A stretch of DNA of 64,000 bases from Ignavibacteria bacterium (lineage in GTDB: Bacteria; Bacteroidota; Ignavibacteria; Tepidaquicellales; Tepidaquicellaceae), in contig JADJTX010000023.1 in NCBI GenBank assembly GCA_016710985.1, positions 20,993 to 84,992 of the forward strand. The letters run 5' to 3'. A model generated the notes under the pieces. That model ran no database searches, was not told the origin of the DNA, and saw nothing but the letters and a program-made list of their open reading frames with translations. Position 1 is the first letter of the stretch. Each line of letters starts with the position of its first letter. Of this stretch, positions 10,329 through 19,555 are shown piece after piece. Made by a program: the position numbers and the translations under genes.

Positions 10329-11723
10329 ATGTATAATAAAATTAGCGGAGATATATTAAAAAGTCTTAAAGAAATATTAGGAGATGAGTTCGTCATAAAT
10401 GATGAAGATAATCTGAAATTATATTCAAGAGACTACACGGAAAATCTTTCATTTAATCCTGAGGTTATAGTAAAGCCGAATACGACTGAGCAGGTTTCAC
10501 GGATTTTGAAATTAGCAAATGAATTTAAGATACCTGTCGTCCCCAGAGGCGGCGGTACGGGATTATCGGGAGGCGCTTTGCCTATTTACGGTGGAATATG
10601 CATGTCAATGGAAAAGTTCAATAAGATCATTGAAATAGACAAAGAGAATTTTCAGGCGATCGTTGAGCCCGGTGTGATCACACAGGTACTAATGGAAGCT
10701 TGTGAAAAGGATAATTTATATTATCCACCTGATCCGTCATCAAAAGGCAGTTCATTTCTCGGAGGAAATCTAGCTGAATGCTCGGGCGGACCGAGAGCCG
10801 TTAAATACGGAGTGACAAAAGATTATGTACTGGGACTTGAGTTTGTAACACCTACAGGTGAGATAATTAATTCAGGCGCACGAGTTCTTAAGAATGTCAC
10901 AGGATATAATCTTACACAGCTTCTCATAGGAAGTGAAGGAACGCTGGGAGTCATTACCAAAATAATTTTCAGACTGATCCCTTTGCCAAAATACAGAAAA
11001 GTTTTGCTTGCAGCATATAACAGCATTGAAGACTGTGCCGGAACAGTTGCAAAGATCTTTCAATCGGGTATAACTCCGTCTTCCCTTGAGTTCATGGAAA
11101 AGTCCGCAATAAAGGCGGCTGAGAAACAATTGAGCAAAAAGTTTCCAAACAGTGAAGCTGAGGCGCAGCTGTTAATTGAAGTTGACGGAAATTATGAGGA
11201 AAGTCTTGACAAAGACATTGAAGTGATAGCGGAGCTTGTCACTGAGCAGGGCGCTTTTGATATAATACTTGCTGAAGATTCACAAAAAATGAATGAGATC
11301 TGGGCTTTAAGAAGGTGCATAGGAGAAGCAGTAAAATCAATTTCAGAATATAAAGAAGAAGATACAGTTGTACCGAGATCGAAGATCCCTGAGCTTATAA
11401 AAGGAGTGAAAGAAATATCCGGTAATTACGGAATTACAACAATTTGTTACGGGCACGCAGGAGATGGGAATGTACACGTGAATATTTTAAAAGACAAATT
11501 AGATGACACAAGCTGGGAAAAGAATCTTGATACGGCGATAAGAGAAATATTTAAACTTACAGTTTCTCTTGGAGGAACTATCTCAGGCGAACACGGGATC
11601 GGATACTCTCAGAAAAGCTATTTGCCAATAGCTTTGGGAATAGAAGAGATTGCATTAATGAAAAACATTAAAAGAACACTGGATCCGAATAACATAATGA
11701 ATCCGGGAAAAATATTTTTATAA
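10329..11723 (+). CDS. glcD: FAD-binding oxidase, GlcD / D-lactate dehydrogenase type
   Basis: A 464-residue protein of the glycolate oxidase GlcD family: FAD-binding PCMH region with VPRGGGTGLSGGALPI, then PPDPSSKGSSFLGGNLAECSGG, LKNVTGYNLTQLLIGSEGTLG, and the C-terminal FAD-oxidase motif GEHGIGYSQKSYL. Members oxidise glycolate or D-lactate (or related 2-hydroxy acids) and pass electrons to the chain. No GlcE or GlcF gene is adjacent, so a single-subunit D-lactate-type activity is possible; the substrate cannot be fixed from sequence. Start ATG at 10329. Confidence 0.88.
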   Translation: MYNKISGDILKSLKEILGDEFVINDEDNLKLYSRDYTENLSFNPEVIVKPNTTEQVSRILKLANEFKIPVVPRGGGTGLSGGALPIYGGICMSMEKFNKIIEIDKENFQAIVEPGVITQVLMEACEKDNLYYPPDPSSKGSSFLGGNLAECSGGPRAVKYGVTKDYVLGLEFVTPTGEIINSGARVLKNVTGYNLTQLLIGSEGTLGVITKIIFRLIPLPKYRKVLLAAYNSIEDCAGTVAKIFQSGITPSSLEFMEKSAIKAAEKQLSKKFPNSEAEAQLLIEVDGNYEESLDKDIEVIAELVTEQGAFDIILAEDSQKMNEIWALRRCIGEAVKSISEYKEEDTVVPRSKIPELIKGVKEISGNYGITTICYGHAGDGNVHVNILKDKLDDTSWEKNLDTAIREIFKLTVSLGGTISGEHGIGYSQKSYLPIALGIEEIALMKNIKRTLDPNNIMNPGKIFL

Positions 11724-11739
11724 TTAAGAATTAGGAATT

Positions 11740-11800
11740 AGGAATTTATAAATTTACTGAACTTAAAGAACTTAAAGACTTAAAGAACTTAATGAACTTT
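11740..11800. repeat. Short 9-bp repeat tract (AACTTAAAG type)
   Basis: About six imperfect copies of GAACTTAAA between glcD and the thioesterase gene, of the same general type as the other intergenic 9-bp arrays. Confidence 0.7.
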
Positions 11801-11805
11801 TCAAC

Positions 11806-12214
11806 TTGATAGAAACAAGTCTTGAATACAGGGTTTTATATGCTCATACTGATAAGATGGGAGTAGTAAACAATGTCAGATATTTTGAATATTTTGAAGC
11901 AGGGAGAAATGATTTTTTAAGAAAGCTTGGATTTCCCTATACGGAACTTGAAAGATAATATCGGACTGCCTGTAATAGAAGCTTATGCAAAGTTCGTATC
12001 ATCCGCTAAATACGATGATGTAATAGTCATAAGAACATTACTTAATAATATCCCGACAGTAAGATTTAAAATAGACTATGAAATATTCTGCAATGATAAA
12101 ACGATCGTGACAGGATTTACTGTTCATTCATTTGTAAACATTGAAAAAATGAAGCCTGTCCGGCCACCGGAAAAGTTCATAGAAATGATCAAACGTAATT
12201 ATGAAAGTAAATAG
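11806..12214 (+). CDS. Acyl-CoA thioesterase, 4HBT/YbgC hot-dog family (frameshifted)
   Basis: From a TTG at 11806 the translation gives YRVLYAHTDKMGVVNNVRYF and then EYFEAGRNDFLRKLGF, the conserved active-site region of YbgC-like hot-dog thioesterases (the Asp in HTDKMG is the catalytic type). The frame closes at a stop near 11954 but conserved sequence resumes one base away (IGLPVIEAYAKFVSSAKYDD); removing one A from the AAA at about 11951 gives TELEDNIGLPVIEA. The reconstructed length of about 135 residues is normal for the family. It sits between glcD and nadC; substrate unknown. Confidence 0.82.
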
Positions 12215-12325
12215 AAAGAAAAACCAGCAGTCTTAATGTTCAGTATAAGTCCCCGTGTAACTTCTTTTGTACAAGTTACAAATTACTGAATACTCAATTT
12301 TACAGATTTAAAAACAATAAGCATA

Positions 12326-13192
12326 TTGAATTATTATAAAGATTTTAATTTCAAAGAAGCCGGTAAATTAATAAAGCTTGCATTGAAAGAAGACATTGGC
12401 AAAGGTGATGTTACATCTGACCTGTTGATCTCGAAAGATTCCGGATCCAAGGCTGAGCTTTTGGTTAAAGAAAAAGGCATTATATCCGGACTGGAAATTT
12501 TCCGGTTGGTGTTTAAGATAATTGATAAAAATATCAAAGTTGTATTTTCAAAGAAAGACGGTGACAGAGTTAGGAAAAATGAAGTAATAGGAGTAGTCTC
12601 AGGTAATACAAGAAAATTATTATCAGGAGAAAGAGTTGCGCTGAATCTTCTTCAGAGAATGTGCGGCATAGCAACCTATACAGATCATATTACAAAAAAA
12701 CTAAACAGCAATAGCATTAAGATAATAGATACAAGAAAGACAACACCAAATCTCAGAATATTTGAAAAGCTTGCCGTAAAAACAGGAGGAGGTGCAAATC
12801 ACAGGATTGGATTATATGACATGATACTTATAAAAGATAACCATATTGAAGCCAATGGCGGCATAGAAAATACTCTGAAAATACTAAAGAAGAAGAAGAG
12901 CACCATAAAAATTAAAACTGAAATTGAAGTTAAGGATATCAAGGAATTAGCTGCAGTCGTCACAGGAGGTAAACAATTAATAGACAGAGTGATGCTTGAT
13001 AATTTTGAGTTATCAGATTTAAAGAAAGCAATAAAGGTGAATAATGGATTATTTGAACTTGAAGTATCGGGAGGAGTCAATGAAAGGAACATCAAACAAT
13101 ACAGTAAAATCAGCGGAATTGATTTTATTTCAATCGGTTCTTTAACCCATTCGGTAAACTCAATGGATATTTCCTTGAATTTTATTACTTGA
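12326..13192 (+). CDS. nadC: Nicotinate-nucleotide pyrophosphorylase (quinolinate phosphoribosyltransferase)
   Basis: Converts quinolinate and PRPP to nicotinate mononucleotide in de novo NAD synthesis. The 288-residue length is standard. Key motifs visible are EDIGKGDVTSDLL near the N-terminus, SGERVALNLLQRMCGIAT, the substrate-binding IDTRKTTPNLRIFEKLAVKT and GGGANHRIGLYDMILIKDNH, and the C-terminal SGGVNERNIKQYSKISGIDF with ISIGSLTHS. The start appears to be TTG at 12326. nadA and nadB are not in the window. Confidence 0.95.
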   Translation: MNYYKDFNFKEAGKLIKLALKEDIGKGDVTSDLLISKDSGSKAELLVKEKGIISGLEIFRLVFKIIDKNIKVVFSKKDGDRVRKNEVIGVVSGNTRKLLSGERVALNLLQRMCGIATYTDHITKKLNSNSIKIIDTRKTTPNLRIFEKLAVKTGGGANHRIGLYDMILIKDNHIEANGGIENTLKILKKKKSTIKIKTEIEVKDIKELAAVVTGGKQLIDRVMLDNFELSDLKKAIKVNNGLFELEVSGGVNERNIKQYSKISGIDFISIGSLTHSVNSMDISLNFIT

Positions 13193-13253
13193 CTATCTTT
13201 TCAGATAGTTATACATTTGTAAAATTTTTTTTAAAAAATAAACCCCTTTAATA

Positions 13254-13762
13254 ATGAAAAAATTTTCTTCCAGTTTTAGTTTTGTTCTGGCTTTGTTCAT
13301 CTGCATTTCAATTTTATTTGCCTGTGGAGATAAAAAAGGACTCAACAGATAGCAAAGAAGATACAAAGAAAGAAGAAACGAAAAAGAACCCACAAAACAG
13401 AATCAACAACTTCAACAACAACAGGCGGTAATCAGCTTTACTTTGTAGAAGAATATACAAAAGACGGTCAGGAAGTCGGAAAGAGCGATAAATTTTTCAT
13501 TAAGAGCAAAGGCGGTTACATAACTGCAATGCTAAAAACAGCCCAGCCGATTGGCGTTGGTTCTGTTGACGTCAGACTGGAGAGAGAATCTCTCGACGGA
13601 AGTGAAATAATTGATACAATGCCCTATGATGTAAGTCCTGATAAAAATTATTTTTATTTTGACAAGATCACTTTTTATAAATCGGGTGACTATAAGGTAA
13701 CAGTTTTCAAAAAGGACGGGACAGTACTTTCTAGCGGTAAAGTCAGAATTGAATTTGAATAA
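13254..13762 (+). CDS. Small lipoprotein, first of three tandem paralogues (two frameshifts)
   Basis: From ATG 13254 a lipoprotein signal peptide is clear (VLALFICISILFACGDKK, lipobox LFAC). It is followed by a Lys/Glu/Thr-rich linker and a roughly 105-residue beta-rich domain: QLYFVEEYTKDGQEVGKSDK, GGYITAMLKT, ITFYKSGDYKVTVFKKDG, ending SGKVRIEFE. Two A-run indels interrupt the frame (A6 at 13332-13337 and an A5 near 13380); removing one A at each gives a continuous protein with linker TESTTSTTTGG. The domain recurs in the next two genes. I do not recognise the family; a surface or periplasmic adhesion or stress role is possible. Confidence 0.6.
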
Positions 13763-13791
13763 AAAATAAAATAAGAAAGGAGCAATAAAAA

Positions 13792-14211
13792 TTGAAAAAA
13801 GGAAAATTAGCTTTAGCATTATTAGCAATTGTTTTTGTGTTTGCGTTTAAAGCAAATTCTTACGCACAGCAATATCCTGTTTTATATTTTTGTGAAAAAT
13901 ACGGATCCAGCGGTGAAGTGGGAGTGAGCGACAGATTTACCAGCGGTTATCTGACTGTAATGGTCAAAGCCGACGGTCCGTTAGGATTAAGAGATTGTTC
14001 AATACAATTGGACAAATACAACTGCAGTACAGGTCTGTTTTCTTATTACAAGAAATTTAAGTACTCTGTTGAGCCGGATATGAAGTATGTTTTTTTTGAA
14101 AAGAATGATGAAAGTGATATGAGTTTCGAAAGTCCGGGTATTTACCGGGTTTTTCTGCTTGATCATAATGACAGGACAGTAGCCAGCGGACTGGTAGAGA
14201 TCATTCCGTAA
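13792..14211 (+). CDS. Small exported protein, second of three tandem paralogues
   Basis: A TTG start at 13792 is supported by the Shine-Dalgarno sequence AAAGGAG at 13776-13782. A cleavable signal peptide (LALALLAIVFVFAFKANSYA) leads into a domain parallel to its neighbours: VLYFCEKYGSSGEVGVSDRF, GYLTVMVKADGPLGL, ESPGIYRVFLLDHND, then SGLVEIIP. The paralogues share the FCE(E)xY start, a GGYLT strand, an FxKxxF region and a final (A/S)SGxVxI strand. It is intact. Function unknown; located between nadC and a flippase. Confidence 0.65.
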   Translation: MKKGKLALALLAIVFVFAFKANSYAQQYPVLYFCEKYGSSGEVGVSDRFTSGYLTVMVKADGPLGLRDCSIQLDKYNCSTGLFSYYKKFKYSVEPDMKYVFFEKNDESDMSFESPGIYRVFLLDHNDRTVASGLVEIIP

Positions 14212-14228
14212 ATTAAAAAAAGAATAAT

Positions 14229-14640
14229 ATGAAAAGAAATCTTAAGTTTTTCCATTGCCGGATTGTTTATTATATGTTGTTTAAGTATAAGCAGTGTAGT
14301 TCTTTCGCAGTCACTTCAGTTTTGTGAAGATGTAAGCAAAGACGGTGAACCCATAAGTGTAAGTTCGGTTTTTAATATCGGAACGGAAGGCGGATACTTA
14401 AAATGTTTAACAAAACTCCCATACCGGATCGGTACGTACGGCGTGAGCTATGAAATTTATAAAGTTGATGCTGACGGGTACGAAACTTATGACAACACTG
14501 TTTATCAGGATGTGGATCCGAGCTGGACATGGTTTTGGAAAGAAATAACATTTTACAAAGCCGGCAGTTTTAACATAAATGTTTATGACGGTGATAAAAA
14601 TTTTTTAGCTTCAGCACAGATAAGAATCCAGTATTATTAA
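14229..14640 (+). CDS. Small exported protein, third of three tandem paralogues (one indel in signal peptide)
   Basis: Removing one T from the T5 run at 14247-14251 joins ATG 14229 to a normal signal peptide: MKRNLKFSIAGLFIICCLSI followed by SSVVLSQS. The mature domain (LQFCEDVSKDGEPISVSSVF, GGYLKCLTKLPYRIGTYGV, ITFYKAGSFNINVYDGDK, SAQIRIQYY) is paralogous to the two preceding genes. Spacing between the three is about 20-30 bases, so they are probably co-transcribed, and the terminator at 14661 closes the unit. Confidence 0.62.
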
Positions 14641-14660
14641 AGTAAGTTAAATATTATATG

Positions 14661-14697
14661 AAAAGGTTATTCTGTTTTACGGAATAACCTTTTTTAT
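14661..14697 (+). terminator. Intrinsic terminator after the three-paralogue cluster
   Basis: Stem AAAAGGTTATTC (14661-14672) / GAATAACCTTTT (14682-14693) with a 9-base loop, followed by a T run. It ends the 13254-14640 unit and separates it from the flippase gene. Confidence 0.88.
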
Positions 14698-14707
14698 TTG
14701 AACGGTT

Positions 14708-16166
14708 ATGATTGATAAAATAAAAAGTCTTTCTAAAGATACTCTGATATACGGAGCGAATACGATCATAGGAAGATTTTTAAATTTCTTCCTGATACCG
14801 TTTTATACACATAAATTTCTTCCTGCAGAATTTGGGATTGTAGCGATACTCTATTCTTATATCGCCATTCTAAATGTATTCTTTTCGATAGGACTGGAAT
14901 CCGGTTACATGAAGTTTGCTTCCACGCAGGAAACAGGCACTAAGATACAAAATCTTTTCTATCCCTTCATTATTGTATTTCTTAATTCATTATTCCTTTC
15001 GGCTTTAATATTTATTTTTGATATCGAGCTGACCGGAGTTTTTCAGATAGATGAAAAATACACTTACCTAATAAAATATTCCGCACTGATACTTTTATTT
15101 GATACTATTGTACTTATACCGTTCGCTTATCTGCGTCTGAACAATAAAGCAAAATCTTTTGCAGGAATCAAGATCACAAACATTGTAATTAACGTAATAC
15201 TGAATTTCGTTCTGATCTCATATTTCAACTACGGAATAGAGGCAGTTTTCATCAGTAATTTAGTTGCTTCAGTTATTACTTTTTTGATGATCACTCCGGT
15301 ATTGTTTAAGAATATTGATTTCAGTTTTAACAAAAGCCTGGTATCAGAACTCCTGCGATTTTCCATTCCGTATATACCGGCGGGAATCGCCGCAAACATT
15401 GTGCAGATTATTGACAGACCAATCTTAAAATATCTTACCGATGATAAGACAGTCGGGATTTATCAGGCAAATTACCGGCTCGGGATATTTATGATGCTTG
15501 TTGTTTCCATGTTCGAATTTGCGTGGCGGCCTTTCTTTCTTAATAATGCCAAAGATCCCAATGCAAAGAAAATCTTTTCTAAAGTTCTGACATTATTTAT
15601 AATAGTTTCATCTTTAATATTTTTGGTACTTACGGTATTCATAGAAGACATTGTTAAAATGGATCTGCCGTTTGGATATAATCTGATAGGAAAAGCTTAC
15701 TGGGCAGGGCTTAGCATTGTGCCTGTTATTCTTTTTGCTTATCTGCTTAACGGAATGTATGTGAATTTCATGGCAGGAATCTACATAGAAAAGAAAACAA
15801 AATATCTTCCATTGATAACGGGATTAGGAGCAGTGATCAATGTTGTCGCTAATTTTATTTTGATCACAATACTCCTACATGGGAGCAGCTATAGCAACAC
15901 TCTTAAGTTATTTAGCTATGATGCTTGGAATATATTATGTTTCGAATAAATATTACAGAATTGATTACGAGTATTTAAAAATTGGTTTGATATTTCTTTC
16001 ACTCGGACTGACTACCGGGCTGTATTATTTTTTAACAGACAACTTCGACATTCACTGGATTTTTAAGATCTTATTTCCGCTGCTGTTCATCTTTTTAATC
16101 TACATTCTTAAAATATTGAATTTTTCAGCTCTTAACAAAATTCTGCCATTTTCAAAAGCTAAATAA
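14708..16166 (+). CDS. Polysaccharide flippase, Wzx/MATE-like (one frameshift)
   Basis: A multi-membrane-segment protein (about 14 hydrophobic helices, roughly 485 residues when joined) of the oligosaccharide flippase family. The N-terminal KDTLIYGANTIIGRFLNFFL and FYTHKFLPAEFGIVAILYSY resemble Wzx/RfbX proteins, and SELLRFSIPYIPAGIAANIV fits the second half. It would flip lipid-linked glycan across the inner membrane. The frame breaks near 15874; the final helices continue in the next frame as YMGAAIATLLSYLAMMLGIY. No glycosyltransferase genes are adjacent, so it is an isolated flippase. Confidence 0.85.
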
Positions 16167-16179
16167 AAAGTTCTGAAAA

Positions 16180-16380
16180 ACAAAATGTCATCCCGACAAC
16201 TGAGTGTTCTTAAACGTTTTAATACAGAAGCACAGAGTTACACAGAGATTTTTTACTAACTGAGATTATTAAGCATTGAAATATTTAACATTTTTCAATT
16301 ATAAAAAAAAATTAAAAATACATTCACTTAAGATGTCTCTGTGAAGCTTTGTGTTCTCTGCGTCTCTGTGGTATTTTTTT
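16180..16380. repeat. Dispersed inverted-repeat element, family A copy 2
   Basis: The left arm (16220-16248, AAGCACAGAGTTACACAGAG) and right arm (16334-16375, TCTCTGTGAAGCTTTGTGTT) are imperfect inverted repeats of each other and match copy 1 at 1905-2120. The core also aligns (ATTATTAAGCATTGAAA here versus TTATTAAGTATTGAAAA there), as does the left flank (AAACAAAATGTCATCC versus AAACAAAATAGTCATCC). It lies between the convergent flippase and apbE genes. Confidence 0.78.
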
Positions 16381-16451
16381 GTTGTCAGACAGGACAAGTA
16401 AAGTGGGAGCAACATACTTAATTAGTTTTTCAGAAGTCTCTAAATAAAATA

Positions 16452-17495
16452 TTATTTAATTAATTTGAAATTGTAAATTGAACTGAGCTTTTCGTCATAA
16501 ACTATTTCCCCGCCGGATGTTACAATCACCCCAAGTATTCCCGATTCATTTTTTGTCTTTAAATACTCCTCAGCGCCAATAATAAAAACTACCTTTGACA
16601 GAACTACCGATTCTTCAGAGGTCTCAGCCATGGCAGTTCCGCTTTGAGAGATCATAACAGGATATCCCGTTCTTGTATCAAAAATATGATGATATCTCTT
16701 TCCGTCAATGATCACGAATCTCTCATAATCTCCGCTGGTGGCTATGGCAAGATCTGATACTTCTAATTCTGCAATAATTTTTTTCTCGTCCTGGGGATTC
16801 TTTATCCCAATGCTCCATTTTTGATCACTGCTCTTTACACCGCTAACAAAAATATCACCGCCGGCATTAACGAAAAAATCTTTCATCCCGTTTTTTCTCA
16901 TTATCTCAGTTGCCCGGTCTACAGCATATCCTTTTGCGATACCGCCTAAATCTATCTTCATTCCTTTCTTTAAAAGGAAAACACTTGTATCCTCGGGATT
17001 CAGTATGATTGAATTATAATCTACCAGTAGAATCAGTGAATCAATCACATCTTTATCAGGTAAAGAAGTAATTTTTTTATCAGAACTGAATCCCCACAAT
17101 TTACTGATAGGACCTATTGTTATGTCGAATATGCCGTTATACTTTTTGGAATAAGTTATTGACCTGTTTATAATTGAATACAGCTCCGGGGACACTTTTA
17201 CAGGTGAAATCCCTGCATTAAGATTAATTTTAGAAGCCTCAGTTGTATCAATCTGAACACTCATTAAGCCCTGAATCCTTTCAATTTCTTTAAACGCAAA
17301 ATACATTGCCTTTTTCATTGAGTCAATGTCTTCATGAATTGCCGTGATGTCGATCTGAGTTCCAAGAAGGTATTTTGTAGTATTTACTTCATATCTCGGC
17401 TGTTGAGCGAGCGTATGGGCTGATAACGCCGTCGAAAATAAAATAAGAAGACGAATGAATTTTGACAGCTTAAGAAAAATGAAATTCTTATTCAC
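16452..17495 (-). CDS. apbE: FAD:protein FMN transferase (ApbE)
   Basis: Attaches FMN covalently to Ser/Thr of extracytoplasmic target proteins, using FAD. The protein has a signal peptide (LILFSTALSAHTLAQ) and family motifs: LLGTQIDITA, FDITIGPISKLWGF, KIDLGGIAKGYAVDRATEIM, FFVNAGGDIFVSG and ATSGDYERFVIIDGKRYHHI. At 347 residues it is of typical length. The GTG start at 17495 overlaps the end of the upstream NusG-II gene (GTGAATAA), indicating translational coupling. It closes an operon running from 19843 that also encodes a diheme lipoprotein and an outer-membrane barrel. Confidence 0.94.
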   Translation of the reverse strand: MNKNFIFLKLSKFIRLLILFSTALSAHTLAQQPRYEVNTTKYLLGTQIDITAIHEDIDSMKKAMYFAFKEIERIQGLMSVQIDTTEASKINLNAGISPVKVSPELYSIINRSITYSKKYNGIFDITIGPISKLWGFSSDKKITSLPDKDVIDSLILLVDYNSIILNPEDTSVFLLKKGMKIDLGGIAKGYAVDRATEIMRKNGMKDFFVNAGGDIFVSGVKSSDQKWSIGIKNPQDEKKIIAELEVSDLAIATSGDYERFVIIDGKRYHHIFDTRTGYPVMISQSGTAMAETSEESVVLSKVVFIIGAEEYLKTKNESGILGVIVTSGGEIVYDEKLSSIYNFKLIK

Positions 17496-18138
17496 AGAGT
17501 ATCAGTATTTCATTTGGAATGCAAACAATGCTTTCGCCTGAATATATGATGCTTCGGAATCAACACATGTCTTATGAGTGCAGGATGAACTTAAAATGGC
17601 AGCTTTGTTATTTCGGATATTCAATAACAGATCACCTTTGGAACCTTTCAAATTTAAATTGAAATTCTTCACATCGGATTTGATCGAGTGAATCAATACA
17701 TTTTTATGAAAAACCAAAAACTTCCCGGCTTTGGTATGACTTTCCAGTAATTGAAACCTGAGCCGTGAAGGATTGATGATCTTTTTCGGAAGAGTCAGAG
17801 CTTCAGCAATGGAGGTGATATCCTTATTGATTTTATCTGAACTGCTTTTATAGTTGATCAGCTTCCCGTAATTTATAAACACAATATCTCCCTACAAACT
17901 CACCCGATAATTGATATTCGGAATATTTAATTATTGACTTATCAAACGAATTACTTCTGAAAAATTCCTGCGAAAGCTTCAACGCCTCTTCCGGCTTATC
18001 AGTAATCAGCTCGAAGGAAAAATTTCGCGGAGTAATATTCTCAGCGAACAGCCTGGAAATGCTGCTTCCTGTGACTGCAGCGAAAGTAACCGTTGAAATT
18101 GCCTGCGTACTTTTCTTTAAAAAATCTCTTCTTTTCAT
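17488..18138 (-). CDS. Tat-exported NusG-domain-II protein (two frameshifts)
   Basis: The N-terminus has a twin-arginine signal (MKRRDFLKKSTQAIS). The C-terminal third is a NusG domain II of the stand-alone exported kind that often accompanies ApbE: LLNIRNNKAAILSSSCTHKT, then CVDS and, after one missing base near 17553, GSIIYSGESIVCIPNEILI. Two indels (near 17889 and 17553) split the gene; the reconstructed product is about 215 residues. It carries a conserved SCxHKxC ... IVCIPNE cysteine pattern. Its stop overlaps the apbE start. Role unknown; probably a partner or substrate-handling factor for periplasmic redox proteins. Confidence 0.75.
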
Positions 18139-18167
18139 TTCAGATTATTTTATATTCTTGAATAATT

Positions 18168-19319
18168 TCACAGATGATACCGGATTCCTATATTGAAAAT
18201 TAATGCATACAGATTAAGCAAACCGCTGTGGCAGTCCGGAGAATCATAATGCCTCTTATAATATCCTAATGTTCCTAAGAGCTGCATATTCTCATTTGAA
18301 ATAAATGAACCTTTCTTTCCACGGAGACTGAAATTAAAGTTTACCACATTTGAATATCCGGAATTAATTTGTCCATCCACGCCCATATATTCCTGCAAGG
18401 ATAAATAATACGGCTGAAAGAAAAATGCTGCAGTCTGAAAATACTGCCTGTATTCTACTGAGCCGGTAAACGTTTCAGAAAAATTCTTACTTACAATGGC
18501 GTATGCTGTACTTGAATTTATATTCCAGGAATCCCAGTAATAACGGTAACCCGGCTGAATCGTAATATCATCTGTAATTCCGATATTGCTCTTTACTCCT
18601 ACAGCTCGTCTGATACGGGTATCGGGATAAACCGGCTCATACGTAATGAATGCCTGCTTCTGATCATTATAAATTCTTACAATCTGGTACCCGACAAGCT
18701 GATAACCGCTTACATCTATGTAAGATGCATCAACCTGAGCTATGACATTTTTTCCGAGTATCTGAGAGAATGCCGCATTGAATGCATATGTATTCCTGTC
18801 TTTTGTCCATGTCCGGTTTTCAGGAAAAATCTTATCGAAGCTTATAGTAGCCCCTAAAGTAAGATATCTGTTTTGCTGAGCGAAAGGACAAGTTACCGAT
18901 CCTAAAATTGTCTTTGATGAGTAGTCGTGTTCAATGCTGTATAAGCCGTTAATATAGAAGCTGCCTTCGGAGATCTTCTGTGTTACACCCAGTCCAATTT
19001 CGTGTCGCCATTCTTCAGGTGTATCATCTTTCCCGCCGTAAGTTCTGTCAGTAGCTGAAGTGATCCCGTCAACTTCAAACAGGCTTTGCATTGAAGCAGC
19101 GCTTATGATATCTGTTAGATATGTAGCTGAAACACTTGTGTTATTAGAAAGTTTTTTTGAATAATTGATAGAAGGATAAATGACCGTGACTCCGAAGTTA
19201 TCAAAGTAAGTATTGATTCTTGCCTGAAGTTCATCTTCAGGGACATCCTGTGCTTTCGCATTAACAGCGATAAATAGTATAAACCATATAAGTGAAAGAT
19301 ATGAATGTTTTTTACCCAC
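18168..19319 (-). CDS. DUF3570 outer-membrane beta-barrel protein
   Basis: I choose the GTG at 19319 because it gives a clean signal peptide (LSLIWFILFIAVNAKAQD) and overlaps the upstream stop (GTGGGTAA). The mature part consists of alternating amphipathic strands ending in a C-terminal aromatic-rich strand (YALIFNIGIRYHL), typical of an outer-membrane barrel, and resembles DUF3570. Near residues 70-90 it holds two heptads, DIISAAS and DGITSAT, close to the Dxx(S/T)GA(T/S) pattern of ApbE substrates. Encoded between a DUF4266 lipoprotein and ApbE, a known type of neighbourhood. Function unproven. Confidence 0.8.
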   Translation of the reverse strand: MGKKHSYLSLIWFILFIAVNAKAQDVPEDELQARINTYFDNFGVTVIYPSINYSKKLSNNTSVSATYLTDIISAASMQSLFEVDGITSATDRTYGGKDDTPEEWRHEIGLGVTQKISEGSFYINGLYSIEHDYSSKTILGSVTCPFAQQNRYLTLGATISFDKIFPENRTWTKDRNTYAFNAAFSQILGKNVIAQVDASYIDVSGYQLVGYQIVRIYNDQKQAFITYEPVYPDTRIRRAVGVKSNIGITDDITIQPGYRYYWDSWNINSSTAYAIVSKNFSETFTGSVEYRQYFQTAAFFFQPYYLSLQEYMGVDGQINSGYSNVVNFNFSLRGKKGSFISNENMQLLGTLGYYKRHYDSPDCHSGLLNLYALIFNIGIRYHL

Positions 19320-19527
19320 AGCCGCAACCGCCGCTTTTAGCTCCGTCAGCGCCCTGAGTTCCCTCCCTGATATAGAGATAATGATTCTGAATACCCTGTT
19401 CAATAGGATTTTCATCAAATATCATATTAGGATCCGCCAGTCGTTCACGGTCAATTGGCTTTACTATAGTACATCCGGTGAGATATAATGAACCGGATAA
19501 TATTATCAAACATAAAATTTTATACAT
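19312..19527 (-). CDS. DUF4266 small lipoprotein
   Basis: The start at 19527 gives a lipoprotein signal peptide (ILCLIILSGSLYLTGC) and a 71-residue product. The mature part, VKPIDRERLADPNMIFDENP then HYLYIREGTQGADGAKSGGC and a CGCG tail, matches DUF4266, a short lipoprotein with a Gly/Cys-rich end. The terminal cysteines could bind metal. The stop overlaps the DUF3570 start. An in-frame extension to 19590 is possible but would bury the signal peptide. Confidence 0.82.
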   Translation of the reverse strand: MYKILCLIILSGSLYLTGCTIVKPIDRERLADPNMIFDENPIEQGIQNHYLYIREGTQGADGAKSGGCGCG

Positions 19528-19555
19528 ACAGATTGATAAGGTAAGTATTTTTAAA

